Part shown: positions 26,755 through 36,296 of the stretch, one piece after another
Layout: every line of letters starts with the position of its first letter
Position numbering within the stretch: the stretch's first letter is position 1
Source of the DNA: Chitinophagaceae bacterium
GTDB lineage: Bacteria > Bacteroidota > Bacteroidia > Chitinophagales > Chitinophagaceae
Length of the DNA: 64,000 bases
Direction of reading: 5' to 3'
Assembly: GCA_016720745.1 (NCBI GenBank)
Contig: JADKKA010000018.1
Coordinates: 1,302,001 to 1,366,000 of the forward strand
Notes under the pieces: generated by a model
Told to the model about the DNA's origin: nothing
The model's database searches: none
The model's input: the letters and a program-made list of their open reading frames with translations, nothing else
Position numbers and translations under genes: made by a program

Positions 26755-27275
26755 TATAGTTTCACGCAAAGCGCGCAAAGAAAATACACGCAAAGGCGCA
26801 AAGAACAGAATGTGGGTAAGAAATCCGCGTTAATCCGCTCAATCCGCGTTCCCATTATCATTCGCGTAGCGAATCAAATCCGTTAATATCTCCCACAAAG
26901 AAGCAAAGCACACAAAGGGAGTAAAAAAATCCGCGTTAATCCGCTGAATCCGCGTCATCCGCGTTCCCATCTTTCGCGTAGCGAATCAAATCCGTTTTGA
27001 TCCGTTTAATCCGTTTTATCCGTGTTCCCATTTCATTTTTTGCGAAGCAAAATCATTGATCCGAAGAATTTTCACGCAAAGCGCGCAAAGAGTATACACG
27101 CAAAGACGCAAAGCAAAATCCCCATACTCACGAAGTGAGTATTATCCGTTCAAATCCGCCTAATCCGCGTCATCCGCGTTCCCATTTCATTTTTTTGCGC
27201 AGCAAAATCACGAAGAGTGGCAAAGTCTGTATCCAGAACTTTGCGTCTTCGTGACTTTGTGGCTAAACTTTATAA
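26755..27275. repeat. Intergenic repeat island II (same modules as island I)
   Basis: The 600 bp between the hydrolase and the lipoprotein gene contain no credible gene. Modules: CACGCAAAGCGCGCAAAG arrays (26762-26804, 26887-26922, 27071-27113), ATCCG arrays (26822-26850, 26929-26968, 26995-27022, 27145-27180) and GNA-loop hairpins at 26860-26874 (loop GTA), 26973-26985 (GTA), 27038-27052 (GAA), 27124-27142 (GAA) and 27193-27207 (GCA). The end (27235-27260) carries the array in the opposite orientation (CTTTGCG, CTTTGTGG), so the island is bounded by inverted array ends. Confidence 0.9.
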
Positions 27276-27284
27276 GTACTCTCT

Positions 27285-28433
27285 TTAGAGCCTTGAAAAA
27301 TAATTCCTCACTTTCCACTGTGCATCATTGCCCAGGTCCTCGAGCAGACAGCGGAGGATTTCATTATCGGTAGGCGCAAATTCTTTTCTCCGGTTGATCT
27401 GCTGTTTATCAGCCTCACTCAGTGCCCTTTCGTCGCCGGCAAAAGTAGAGAACTCAGTACTCCAGCTATGGTTACTGTTCGCCAGTTCGGACCAGGTACT
27501 GTAACCGGCGGCATCTCTTACTACGAACCGCATCATCGCATCTGACCGAAGGGTTCTGCGGGTATGGGTGATGGTGGCAGTTACAGTGGCATATTCCCTT
27601 ACTACTGAATCTGGTTTAATAATTCTTTCTTTCACCACAATCTCTTTGGTTACTTTCCGCAGACTGCGCTGGTCATCATAACGGCCGAGATTAATGCGGG
27701 CAGGTTCCATATCCAGTTCCAGGTCCACCCTGATATTACGGCTTCTGGCATCCCAGGCAGAATAGAACTGTACAAATTCGTTTCCGGAGTTCAGCTGCAG
27801 GTTTTGCAGCAGTCTGTCATCCAGGTTCTGGTTACCGGGTGCATAACCGGTGTACACAAATCCACCGTTCTGCTGCATGGGTAGTACAATCACATTGGTA
27901 ACGGCATAGGCATAGGCTTCATCCATTTTCTGCATGGCATCGCGGTGTCCTGGGATATAGCGGATTGCTGTTTTGAATTCCTGATAAGCCTGGCGGTAGC
28001 TCTGCTTGTCGTACCGTTGCATGAAAGCAATACCGCGGTTATATCTAACCTGTCCGGCTTTTTCGGCATAGGTGATCAGGTAGGAAGTATAATTTCCGGG
28101 CTGCACCATTTCAAAAATGGCAGGCACTTTATAAATGGCATCATACATTTTTTGCAGGGAAACGTATTCATTGTAAATCCATTCCCATTTCAGTTCATTG
28201 GAACTGAAATTATATTCGCTGATCCTGCTTTCATGATCATTACGGGCAAAACGGTAGGAGCTCAGGATGATATCGCGGAATTTGGGATCATCCGGGTCTT
28301 TCTGGAGTTTTTTGGCAGCCAGTTCCACCGCTTCATCGTAATTGCCTTTTTCATACATTTTCTTAGCCGTTTTGCAGGAGGCAAGTACCAGTAAAGCGGC
28401 CAGTAAGCTGAATAAGTAAAATTTCTGTCTCAT
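27285..28433 (-). CDS. Outer-membrane or periplasmic lipoprotein with TPR-like N-terminus
   Basis: 382 residues. Signal peptide II ending in the lipobox LASC (MRQKFYLFSLLAALLVLASCK). Residues 22-75 look like a tetratricopeptide unit (MYEKGNYDEAVELAAKKLQKD) and a second lies near AYQEFKTAIRYIPGHRDAMQ. The C-terminal half has a beta-type domain (SRNIRVDLELDMEPARINLG) of unknown function. ATG 28433 is chosen because AGGAGG lies 6 nt before it, one of the few strong Shine-Dalgarno sites in the window. Flanked on both sides by repeat islands. Confidence 0.85.
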   Translation of the reverse strand: MRQKFYLFSLLAALLVLASCKTAKKMYEKGNYDEAVELAAKKLQKDPDDPKFRDIILSSYRFARNDHESRISEYNFSSNELKWEWIYNEYVSLQKMYDAIYKVPAIFEMVQPGNYTSYLITYAEKAGQVRYNRGIAFMQRYDKQSYRQAYQEFKTAIRYIPGHRDAMQKMDEAYAYAVTNVIVLPMQQNGGFVYTGYAPGNQNLDDRLLQNLQLNSGNEFVQFYSAWDARSRNIRVDLELDMEPARINLGRYDDQRSLRKVTKEIVVKERIIKPDSVVREYATVTATITHTRRTLRSDAMMRFVVRDAAGYSTWSELANSNHSWSTEFSTFAGDERALSEADKQQINRRKEFAPTDNEILRCLLEDLGNDAQWKVRNYFSRL

Positions 28434-28509
28434 AAACACCTCCTTTTTCTGGTACTAATCCAAAACCTTTACCAGATTGAAAAAAGAGGCGGTTATTATG
28501 GAATCATTA

Positions 28510-28730
28510 ACAAGCAGGCGAGTGGCGAGTGGGGTTCGGCTAGTGGGGTTTAGGGCGTTTTTCACTTCATCATTCTCATATCATTTGTTCGTCTGTTCTT
28601 ATTTCGGGGAGTGGCTAATGGGGAGTGGGGAGTGGCGAGTGGCAAGTGGGGTTTAGGGCGTTTTTCACTTCATCATTCTTATATCATTTGTTCGTCTGTT
28701 CTTATTTCGGGGAGTGGCTAGTGGGGGATA
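28510..28730. repeat. AGTGGCG heptamers and a 103-bp tandem duplication
   Basis: Part of a 795-bp gene-free stretch (28434-29228). AGTGGCG/AGTGGGG heptamer runs (28520-28550, 28611-28650) flank two copies of a roughly 76-bp segment at 28543-28618 and 28646-28721 that differ at very few positions; the period is 103 bp. The copies start GTGGGGTTTAGGGCG and end CGGGGAGTGGCT. The heptamers match those of the ftsQ-ftsA array. Confidence 0.92.
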
Positions 28731-28751
28731 AGTCTGGAAGAAGGATAACGC

Positions 28752-29225
<474 letters not shown>

Positions 29226-29228
29226 CTC

Positions 29229-30017
29229 CTAGTACTTCAAAATATCCCTCACAAAATTGTGGTACTCATCAAATCCTGGGAGGTTATTATGTCCGCCGCC
29301 ATGTATACGGATCAACGTGATTTTATGGGGGTTTATTTTTTGCAGATTTTCACTGTGCCGGATGGGGATCAGCCAGTCGCGGGTGCCATGGATGATATAG
29401 GTATGGCAGCGGACTCCTGTAATCCATTTATCGGTTCGCAGGTGAAAACGCAGCACCACCCTTACCGGTAAAATGGGCAGGAATCTTTCTACTACTTTTC
29501 GAAAACTGTAATAAGGGGCATCGAGTATCAGGTAGCGGGGACTATTATCGCAGGCTAGTTTGGTGGCAAAACCACTGCCCATACTCCGGCCATATACAAT
29601 CAGGTGGTCTTCGGCATATTTTTCTTTCAGGCGATCATATACAAATTGCATATCCCCCAGCATCTCTTTCTCACTTCTTTTGCCCGTGCTTTTTCCAAAC
29701 CCCCGGTAATCCAGCAATACCACATCATAATCATACCGGTAAAAATCACGGGCATACCGGGCCCAGCCTTTAATACTGCGGGTATTGCCATGAAAATAAA
29801 GGATCAGCCCCTTGGGTTTGTCCCGGAAAAAATGAAGCCCGTTAATTCTGACTCCGGGAGCAATATCAAAAAAATACTCCCGGAAGGGCGCATCATATTT
29901 GAATTCAAAATCAGCATGGAGCTTCTCCGGTTTGAAGATCAGTTTCTCCTGCAGGAAATAAGCTAAAACGGAAAGCAGCAGGATGCCACCGGCGATATAC
30001 CAGACAAATTGAGGCAA
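29229..30017 (-). CDS. Membrane-anchored alpha/beta hydrolase (copy 2)
   Basis: 262 residues, paralogue of the gene at 25858-26679, with the same order of motifs: hydrophobic anchor (ILLLSVLAYFLQEKLIFKP), YFHGNTRS, DYRGFGKSTGKRSEKEM, nucleophile elbow GRSMGSG, DAPYYSF, HGTRDWLI (Asp) and GGGHNNLP (His). No ATG lies near the N-terminus, so TTG 30017 is the likely start. It is 55 bp downstream of kup on the same strand and could be co-transcribed. The substrate is unknown. Confidence 0.88.
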   Translation of the reverse strand: MPQFVWYIAGGILLLSVLAYFLQEKLIFKPEKLHADFEFKYDAPFREYFFDIAPGVRINGLHFFRDKPKGLILYFHGNTRSIKGWARYARDFYRYDYDVVLLDYRGFGKSTGKRSEKEMLGDMQFVYDRLKEKYAEDHLIVYGRSMGSGFATKLACDNSPRYLILDAPYYSFRKVVERFLPILPVRVVLRFHLRTDKWITGVRCHTYIIHGTRDWLIPIRHSENLQKINPHKITLIRIHGGGHNNLPGFDEYHNFVRDILKY

Positions 30018-30072
30018 GTCAGTTGGTTTGTTGGAGAAAGATAAGGAAACTTTATCCGCCCTCTGGCAGTTA

Positions 30073-32091
30073 TTATTCCTCGATTCTTTTCAGTTTCAGG
30101 TTGGTGACAGGAGCCACAATCAATGGGAATTTTTCCACGGTTACATTCGATACATCCAGCCCGAAACCTTTTTCTTCAGACAAACTATGTTCCTTGAGCC
30201 AGAAATGGAATTTCATGATCACTCTTTCCAGGAAAGGCAGTTCATTATCCTGACTCAGGTATTTCTCCATCACCATGAACTGGAAATCACCCACGGTGCC
30301 ACTGCTGGCCAGACTTTCATACCGGCTCATGATATTCACTTCCTTGTTGGTCACCAGGTCTTCCACCACTTTGCGGAACATGAGGTTGATCCGGGGTTCC
30401 ATCCGGAATCCGAGGCGGAAATCTACCCGGATGATATCGTTGGGAATGATATGTTCTACCTTGTATTCACTGGTATAAGGATCATCCATGGTATCCACAT
30501 GCACAAACCAGTAAATATCTGCCCGCTTGGGTTTCTTATTCAGAATGGAGTAAATGATTTTGTGTTCAATTTCCTTTGGATTATTGGCACTGGTGAGGTA
30601 AACCAGGTGGGTGGCATACTTGGGTACCGACTTATCATTACTCAGCTCCTGGATTTTGGGGATATAATGTTCCAGTCTCACGAATTCCACGTATCGATTT
30701 TTGATCTTACGTGCCCGGTACCAGATATACATCACCAGGAACATGATCATACCAATGATCAGGGTAATATAACCGCCATGGGCAAACTTCACCATCAGGG
30801 CAACCAGGTAACCACTTTCAATCACCAGGTAAATACCCAGGAAAGCGTAAATCCATGCCGATTTCACCCGGTGCAAAACCAGGTAATTGGCAAAAAGTAT
30901 AGTGGTCATCAGCATGGTCACAATAATGGCCAGACCATAAGCGGCTTCCATGGAAGATGACTTCCGGAAAAACAAGACCACGCCGGCACAACCCAGGAAC
31001 ATGATAAAATTAATGGCCGGGATAAAGAGCTGCCCCTTGGCTTCAGAAGGATAACGAATCCGGAGTTTGGGCCAGAGGTTGAGTCGCATGGCCTCACTGA
31101 TCAGGGTAAAGGCACCGGATACCATGGCCTGACTGGCAATGATAGCCGCAGTAGTGGCAATGATCACACCCGGAATGATGAACCACTGTGGCATCAGGTC
31201 ATAAAAGGCATTGATGCTGAGTAAATTTTTTGTTTTTTCATCGATGACTAACCCGTTGCGGTGTGACAGGAGATAAGCACCCTGCCCGAAATAATTCACC
31301 AGCAGACAGGTTTTTACATAAATCCAGGAGATCCGGATATTGTTTCTTCCGCAGTGTCCCAGATCGCTATACAGGGCCTCCGCACCCGTGGTACATAGAA
31401 ATACGGCCCCGAGCAGCCAGAATCCCCCATCATAGTTTTTAAGAAACTGAACCGCATAATATGGATTCAGGGCTTTGAATATGGACAGATCGTCAAATAC
31501 ATGCACAAGCCCCAGCACCAGCAGCATGGTGAACCAGATCGACATCAGGGGTCCGAATAATTTTCCGATGGAAGCAGTGCCAAACTGCTGCATGAAGAAA
31601 AACATCGTGAGGATGGATAATACAATAATGACAACTGTATTGCTCCCGTCCTCAATTCCCAGGGAAGGAAGTTCTTTCAAGCCCTCAATCGCAGAAGTGA
31701 TGGAGATAGGAGGTGTAATAATGCCATCAGCCAGCAGGGAAGCACCCCCGATCATGGCGGGTATCACCAGCCATTTTTTCCTTCGCCTGACCAGGGCATA
31801 AAGGGCAAATGTGCCGCCCTCCCCCCGGTTATCGGCGCGAAGTACCAGGATCACATACTTGATGGTGGTTTGAAAAGTCAGGGTCCAGATAATACAGGAA
31901 AGTGTTCCCAGGATCAGTTCATGACTGACTTCCCGACCACTGATAATAGAGTTGAATACATAGAGGGGAGAGGTTCCGATATCTCCGTAAATAATTCCGA
32001 GTGCAATGATCAGTCCGGCGGTAGTAACTTTGTTGGTTGATACTTTCACTTTCTGTGGTTGTGCTTGGTGTACTTCCTGTTCCAACTGCAC
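30073..32091 (-). CDS. kup: Kup-type potassium uptake transporter
   Basis: 672-residue KUP/HAK/KT transporter importing K+ with H+. The N-terminal signature GLIIALGIIYGDIGTSPLYV is present, followed by about 12 hydrophobic helices (for example GVIIATTAAIIASQAMVSGA), and a hydrophilic cytoplasmic C-terminal domain from about residue 460 (YVTFVRLEHY-like region; HLVYLTSANNPKEIEH). Length matches the family. A -33/-7 promoter lies upstream. No kdp or trk genes are nearby. Confidence 0.96.
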   Translation of the reverse strand: MQLEQEVHQAQPQKVKVSTNKVTTAGLIIALGIIYGDIGTSPLYVFNSIISGREVSHELILGTLSCIIWTLTFQTTIKYVILVLRADNRGEGGTFALYALVRRRKKWLVIPAMIGGASLLADGIITPPISITSAIEGLKELPSLGIEDGSNTVVIIVLSILTMFFFMQQFGTASIGKLFGPLMSIWFTMLLVLGLVHVFDDLSIFKALNPYYAVQFLKNYDGGFWLLGAVFLCTTGAEALYSDLGHCGRNNIRISWIYVKTCLLVNYFGQGAYLLSHRNGLVIDEKTKNLLSINAFYDLMPQWFIIPGVIIATTAAIIASQAMVSGAFTLISEAMRLNLWPKLRIRYPSEAKGQLFIPAINFIMFLGCAGVVLFFRKSSSMEAAYGLAIIVTMLMTTILFANYLVLHRVKSAWIYAFLGIYLVIESGYLVALMVKFAHGGYITLIIGMIMFLVMYIWYRARKIKNRYVEFVRLEHYIPKIQELSNDKSVPKYATHLVYLTSANNPKEIEHKIIYSILNKKPKRADIYWFVHVDTMDDPYTSEYKVEHIIPNDIIRVDFRLGFRMEPRINLMFRKVVEDLVTNKEVNIMSRYESLASSGTVGDFQFMVMEKYLSQDNELPFLERVIMKFHFWLKEHSLSEEKGFGLDVSNVTVEKFPLIVAPVTNLKLKRIEE

Positions 32092-32145
32092 AAGGGCTGC
32101 AAGGATCTTCTGAGGGACAGATCAGTTTCGGGAAGATACTGCCTG

Positions 32146-32177
32146 CAAAGGTATAGGCAAATTTCCGGTATCACCAA
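32146..32177 (-). promoter_or_regulatory. kup promoter (-33/-7)
   Basis: On the minus strand TTG (32177-32175), 21 nt, then TACCTTTG (32153-32146), a good match to TTG-N19-21-TAnnTTTG. It leaves a leader of about 50 nt before ATG 32091. Confidence 0.7.
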
Positions 32178-32349
32178 TTCAGGCAGGAATTTTGCCTGTC
32201 TTTATCTGCGTTTTTCTTTGCCTGCACCGGAGGCAGCGCTTCCTGGTTTTTTTTCGTCTTTGATGTAATCCGCTCCCGGGCTGCATCAGGATTAAATCCG
32301 GCCGGAATGCCGGTCTTACTTAACTTTATCAAGCGAAAAACCTGCACAT

Positions 32350-33879
32350 ATGAAGATTGTCCGTTGGGTTCTTGTATTAATGATCAGTTGTTCGTATTTG
32401 TCGCTCAGCGCCCAGAAAATCGTGTACTCCGATTATGAGCGGGAAGACAGCCGCCGCATGCCCTTTGATGTGGCCGGCAAGATTGGAGGAAATTTCCTCA
32501 TCTATAAATTTACAAAGAACAAACACTGGCTGGTGTCATTTGATAATGAAATGATACAATTGTCAAAAACCGAGCAAACCTATATCCCCAATAATGACCG
32601 GGTGGTGAATATTGATTTCTTCCCTTACACGGATTATTGTTACGTGATCTACCAGTACCAGAAAAAAAATGTGGTCTACTGCATGGCGGCCAGGGTGGAT
32701 GGAAATGGTAACTGGGCGGCTGAACCCGTTGAACTGGATTCTGCCCATATTGGTGGGTCATCCAATAATAAGATATACACCGTCGTGACCAGTGAAGACA
32801 AAAGCAAGATCAGTGTTTTCAAGATCAATAGCCGGAACAGGAAATTATTTGTACTCAGTACCCTGCTCTTTAATGATAAACTGCAGCTGCAGAAAAAAAG
32901 CAGGCTGGAGATTCCGATGGAAGAGCGAACAGAGAATCTGGGAGAGTTTAACCTGGACAATGATGGTGACCTGGCTTTTTGTAAATTTTATCGCAACAGT
33001 AATGATAATATCAGTCAGGCCAACCTGCTGATCAAATACGCCCAGGCTGATACCCTGGTATCCGTGAATCTGGATATTGAAAAAACCCTGCTCGATGAAA
33101 TTCAAATCAAAGTAGATAATTTCAACAAGCGCTTTTTTCTCACATCCTTTTACTACAAGGAAAGAAAAGGGAATATTGACGGCTTCTATTTTTATGTATG
33201 GGACAAAGTTGGTCAGCGCAGGCTGGTGGAAAATACCTACACTTTTTCGGATGAGATCCGCAAGGAAGCCAGGGGAGATGCCACCATGAAAATGGCTTTC
33301 AACGATTACTTTATCCGCCAGATTATTGTCCGCCGGGATGGCGGTGTAATCATCGGCAGCGAAGCTTTTTATACCACGTCCCGCTTCAATAACTGGAACC
33401 GCTGGAATTACCTGTACAACTCCCCATATTACTCCCCTTATTTTAATAATAATTATTACTATTCCCCTTACTTTAATAATTCGTACTGGAATAACCGCTA
33501 TGGCAATAACCAGGCGGTACGTTACCATGCGGATAATGTCACCGTATTTTCCTTCGATGGCAACTGGAAACTGGAATGGAGCAATGTAATGAGCAAGAGC
33601 CAGTTCAATGATGAGGGAGATGACCAGATATCTTATCAGCTCATGAATTCCGGTGATCAGTTACATTTCTTATTTAATCTTCAGGAACGCCGCAATAACC
33701 TGCTGACGGATTACAGCATTTCACCAATGGGTGAAATGACCCGGAACCCCACTTTGAAAAACCTGGACCGGGGCTATGAATTCATGCCCAAATACGGAAA
33801 ACAGGTCAGTGCCCGTCAAATGATCATTCCATGCATGTATCGTAGCTATATTTGCTTTGCCAAAGTGGAATTCAACTAG
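32350..33879 (+). CDS. Secreted protein with an Asn/Tyr-rich insert, unknown function
   Basis: 509 residues with signal peptide (VLVLMISCSYLSLSAQ). The body is beta-rich with repeated strand-turn patterns (HWLVSFDNEMIQLSK, VVYCMAARVDGNGNWA, DGDLAFCKFYRN), possibly a propeller. Between about residues 348 and 395 sits a low-complexity stretch of Asn, Tyr, Trp and Pro (SPYYSPYFNNNYYY is its centre), unlike the rest. No enzyme motif seen. A near-consensus -7 TAACTTTA is at 32321-32328. The DUF6427 gene follows after 20 bp, so the two are probably co-transcribed. Confidence 0.78.
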   Translation: MKIVRWVLVLMISCSYLSLSAQKIVYSDYEREDSRRMPFDVAGKIGGNFLIYKFTKNKHWLVSFDNEMIQLSKTEQTYIPNNDRVVNIDFFPYTDYCYVIYQYQKKNVVYCMAARVDGNGNWAAEPVELDSAHIGGSSNNKIYTVVTSEDKSKISVFKINSRNRKLFVLSTLLFNDKLQLQKKSRLEIPMEERTENLGEFNLDNDGDLAFCKFYRNSNDNISQANLLIKYAQADTLVSVNLDIEKTLLDEIQIKVDNFNKRFFLTSFYYKERKGNIDGFYFYVWDKVGQRRLVENTYTFSDEIRKEARGDATMKMAFNDYFIRQIIVRRDGGVIIGSEAFYTTSRFNNWNRWNYLYNSPYYSPYFNNNYYYSPYFNNSYWNNRYGNNQAVRYHADNVTVFSFDGNWKLEWSNVMSKSQFNDEGDDQISYQLMNSGDQLHFLFNLQERRNNLLTDYSISPMGEMTRNPTLKNLDRGYEFMPKYGKQVSARQMIIPCMYRSYICFAKVEFN

Positions 33880-33899
33880 TATTCTGCCAGGCAATCAAC

Positions 33900-34892
33900 G
33901 TGACAGGAATATTCAAACAAAAAACACCGGCTAATATTATTGTATTGCTGGTTTTCGGGGTGCTGATCAAGCTTCCGATCTTTCTGTACCCCCATGTGCC
34001 CCTTCCTAAAACTACTGACGGGGCCCTGTTTACCTGGGTACTTGGATTTTTAGGCCCTACAGGAAAATCTTTTCCCCTGATCTACCCGATCCTGACCTAC
34101 GCTATTCTTTATTTACAGGCCATTTCCCTCACTTCTTTTATCAATAGCCAGCGGATGATGAGCCGGCCCAATTATTTTCCCGGAATGGCCTATATGCTGA
34201 TTACTTCCCTCTTCCCGGAATGGAACCTCTTCTCGGCGCCCCTCCTGGTGAACGGAATCCTGGTGCTGGTACTGTCCAGGTTGTTTAAAACCTATAACCA
34301 GCAGGCAGCCCTCGGCACGGTCTTTAATATTGGTCTGGCACTGGGTATCGCCTCCTTTATTTTTTTTCCGGCCGTCACTTTTATCATCTGGATCCTGCTG
34401 GCACTGGCAGTGATGCGACCTTTCCGGCTCAATGAATGGATTGTTTGTATTACCGGTGTCACCACCCCTTTTTACTTTTTTGGAGTGTATCTTTTTTTAA
34501 CTGACCAGTGGAACTGGCAGCAGATCTGGCCTTCCTTCTCCCTGCAGTTACCAGGTATCCGGCAATCGGCCTGGCTGGCAGGCAGTGTATTCCTGCTGGC
34601 CGTTCCCTTTCTGGCGGGCGGGTACTATGTGCAGGATAGCCTCAGGCGGATGCTGATCCAGGTAAGAAAGGGCTGGAGCCTTTTGTTATTGTATCTTTTA
34701 GGAGCACTGCTGATCCCCTTTGTAAATAGTACCGATACGCTGGAAAACTGGATCATGGCTGCAATTCCTCTGGCAGCATTTCATGCCTGTACTTATTTGT
34801 ATGCGACTTTCCGTATTCTTCCCCTGATCCTGTTTTGGCTGACCGTAGCCTTTATCCTGAGTTACCAGTATTATTTCCATGGCTGGGGATAA
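33900..34892 (+). CDS. DUF6427-like integral membrane protein
   Basis: About 330 residues and roughly nine hydrophobic helices. The start region TGIFKQKTPANIIVLL, with a basic residue cluster before the first helix, fits this Bacteroidota-specific family; GTG 33900 is preferred, as residues encoded upstream overlap the preceding gene and do not fit. Conserved-looking loops include INSQRMMSRPNYFPGMAYML and LTDQWNW. Function unknown. It is followed by purQ, which has its own promoter. Confidence 0.78.
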   Translation: MTGIFKQKTPANIIVLLVFGVLIKLPIFLYPHVPLPKTTDGALFTWVLGFLGPTGKSFPLIYPILTYAILYLQAISLTSFINSQRMMSRPNYFPGMAYMLITSLFPEWNLFSAPLLVNGILVLVLSRLFKTYNQQAALGTVFNIGLALGIASFIFFPAVTFIIWILLALAVMRPFRLNEWIVCITGVTTPFYFFGVYLFLTDQWNWQQIWPSFSLQLPGIRQSAWLAGSVFLLAVPFLAGGYYVQDSLRRMLIQVRKGWSLLLLYLLGALLIPFVNSTDTLENWIMAAIPLAAFHACTYLYATFRILPLILFWLTVAFILSYQYYFHGWG

Positions 34893-34920
34893 AGGAGCTG
34901 GAAGGGGCAGTGGCATTTTG

Positions 34921-34928
34921 TATCTTTG
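34921..34928 (+). promoter_or_regulatory. purQ promoter -7 element
   Basis: TATCTTTG matches TAnnTTTG exactly, 24 nt before the purQ ATG. No clear -33 TTTG was found. Confidence 0.6.
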
Positions 34929-34952
34929 CGCCTCAAGCAAATCAACTGAACT

Positions 34953-35627
34953 ATGAAATTTGGAGTGGTCGTTTTCCCGGGTTCCAACTGCGACAGGGAT
35001 ATGTATGATGCATTAAAATATGACCTGAACCAGGATGTGACCATGCTCTGGCATAAGGATAAAGACCTGAGCCGCTTCAATACCGATGATTGTATTATTT
35101 TACCCGGTGGTTTTTCTTATGGTGATTACCTGCGTTGCGGGGCCATTGCCCGTTTTAGTCCGATGATGCAGTCGGTGATTGAATTTGCTCAGGCCGGTGG
35201 CAAAGTGTTTGGGGTTTGTAACGGGTTCCAGATTCTCTGCGAATCCCATTTATTACCCGGCGGTTTATTGCGGAATGCCAATCAGCAGTTTGTTTGCAAA
35301 AATGTATACATCACTTCCGATGGAAGTAAAGCGTATAAAATTCCGGTGGCGCACGGAGAAGGCCGCTATTATGCCGATGAAAAAACCCTGGACCAGCTGG
35401 AAGCCAATGGACAGGTAATTTTTTATTACTGTGATGAAAGAGGCCGTAAAACCGCCGATGCCAATCCCAATGGCGCCATACGTCATATTGCAGGGATTTG
35501 CAATGAAGGCCGGAATGTATTTGGCATGATGCCCCACCCGGAAAGGGCCTGTTCTGCAGCCCTGGGAAATACCGACGGAAGAGAGATTATCCAAACGCTT
35601 TTGATGGCGGAGCAACTGGTGGGCTGA
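34953..35627 (+). CDS. purQ: PurQ: phosphoribosylformylglycinamidine synthase glutaminase subunit
   Basis: 224 residues. Class I glutamine amidotransferase supplying ammonia to PurL in step four of purine synthesis. The N-terminus KFGVVVFPGSNCDRDMYDAL is diagnostic; the nucleophile Cys is in KVFGVCNGFQIL; the His/Glu pair is in MMPHPERA near the C-terminus. Its existence as a separate subunit implies a small-type PurL with PurS elsewhere in the genome, rather than one large PurL. Neither is in this window. Confidence 0.96.
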   Translation: MKFGVVVFPGSNCDRDMYDALKYDLNQDVTMLWHKDKDLSRFNTDDCIILPGGFSYGDYLRCGAIARFSPMMQSVIEFAQAGGKVFGVCNGFQILCESHLLPGGLLRNANQQFVCKNVYITSDGSKAYKIPVAHGEGRYYADEKTLDQLEANGQVIFYYCDERGRKTADANPNGAIRHIAGICNEGRNVFGMMPHPERACSAALGNTDGREIIQTLLMAEQLVG

Positions 35628-35771
35628 TTCCGGCATCTGTAAGAAGAAAATCAGATTTCGTCAGCCTGCTTACCATTTCACCGGAACCAGCGGATTAACT
35701 TTACCGGGTATTTTAACAAACTGGTTTGTATAAAAAGCAGGATTTTTGCGTACATATTTGAAAGCATTAAC

Positions 35772-36224
35772 ATGAAGAATATTTTACTAATCGCATTTTT
35801 CATCGGTGGCAGTCTGACTGCAAAAGCCCAGATCAGTCCGATCAGCTGGACATTTACCGCTGTAAAAACCGGGGATAAAATGTACGATCTGAAAATGGTA
35901 GCCACCATCCAGGATAAATGGCACTTGTATTCCCAGACCCAGCCGGAAGATGCAGTGATCATGCCAACTGAATTTACTTTCAATGCCAACCCGCTGTTGA
36001 AACTGGAAGGTAAAATCCAGGAACAGGGAAAGATGGAAAAATTCACGGATAAATCACTGGGGATTTCTGCCAATCAATATGCAGGTACTGTCACTTTTGT
36101 ACAAAAGATCAAACTGAAGGCCAATGCCAAAACAAAACTGACCGGTACCGTGGAATACCAGACCTGTGATGATAAGAAGTGCCTGCCTCCTAAAAAAGTG
36201 AACATTTCCGTTGAATTCAAGTAA
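35772..36224 (+). CDS. Stand-alone DsbD N-terminal domain protein (keeps both redox Cys)
   Basis: 150 residues with signal peptide (MKNILLIAFFIGGSLTAKAQ), so periplasmic. The immunoglobulin-like fold of nDsbD is suggested by WHLYSQTQPEDAVIMPTEF and by the C-terminal YQTCDDKKCLPPKKV, in which Cys132 and Cys137 match the reactive pair that passes electrons to periplasmic thiol proteins. It is followed by full-size dsbD after 72 bp, with a terminator-like hairpin in between. Likely the separate electron outlet of the DsbD next door, which lacks these Cys. Confidence 0.85.
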   Translation: MKNILLIAFFIGGSLTAKAQISPISWTFTAVKTGDKMYDLKMVATIQDKWHLYSQTQPEDAVIMPTEFTFNANPLLKLEGKIQEQGKMEKFTDKSLGISANQYAGTVTFVQKIKLKANAKTKLTGTVEYQTCDDKKCLPPKKVNISVEFK

Positions 36225-36252
36225 ACGGAATGAAGTCATATAGATAATATTC

Positions 36253-36284
36253 AAACGAGTTCTCCGGAGAACTCGTTTATTTTT
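36253..36284 (+). terminator. Terminator-like hairpin between the nDsbD gene and dsbD
   Basis: AAACGAGTTCTCC and GGAGAACTCGTTT (36253-36278) are perfectly complementary with no unpaired loop bases, so in practice a stem of about 11 bp with a tetraloop; ATTTTTAAA follows. It may end or attenuate transcription from the upstream gene. Confidence 0.7.
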
Positions 36285-36296
36285 AAATTAACTGCT

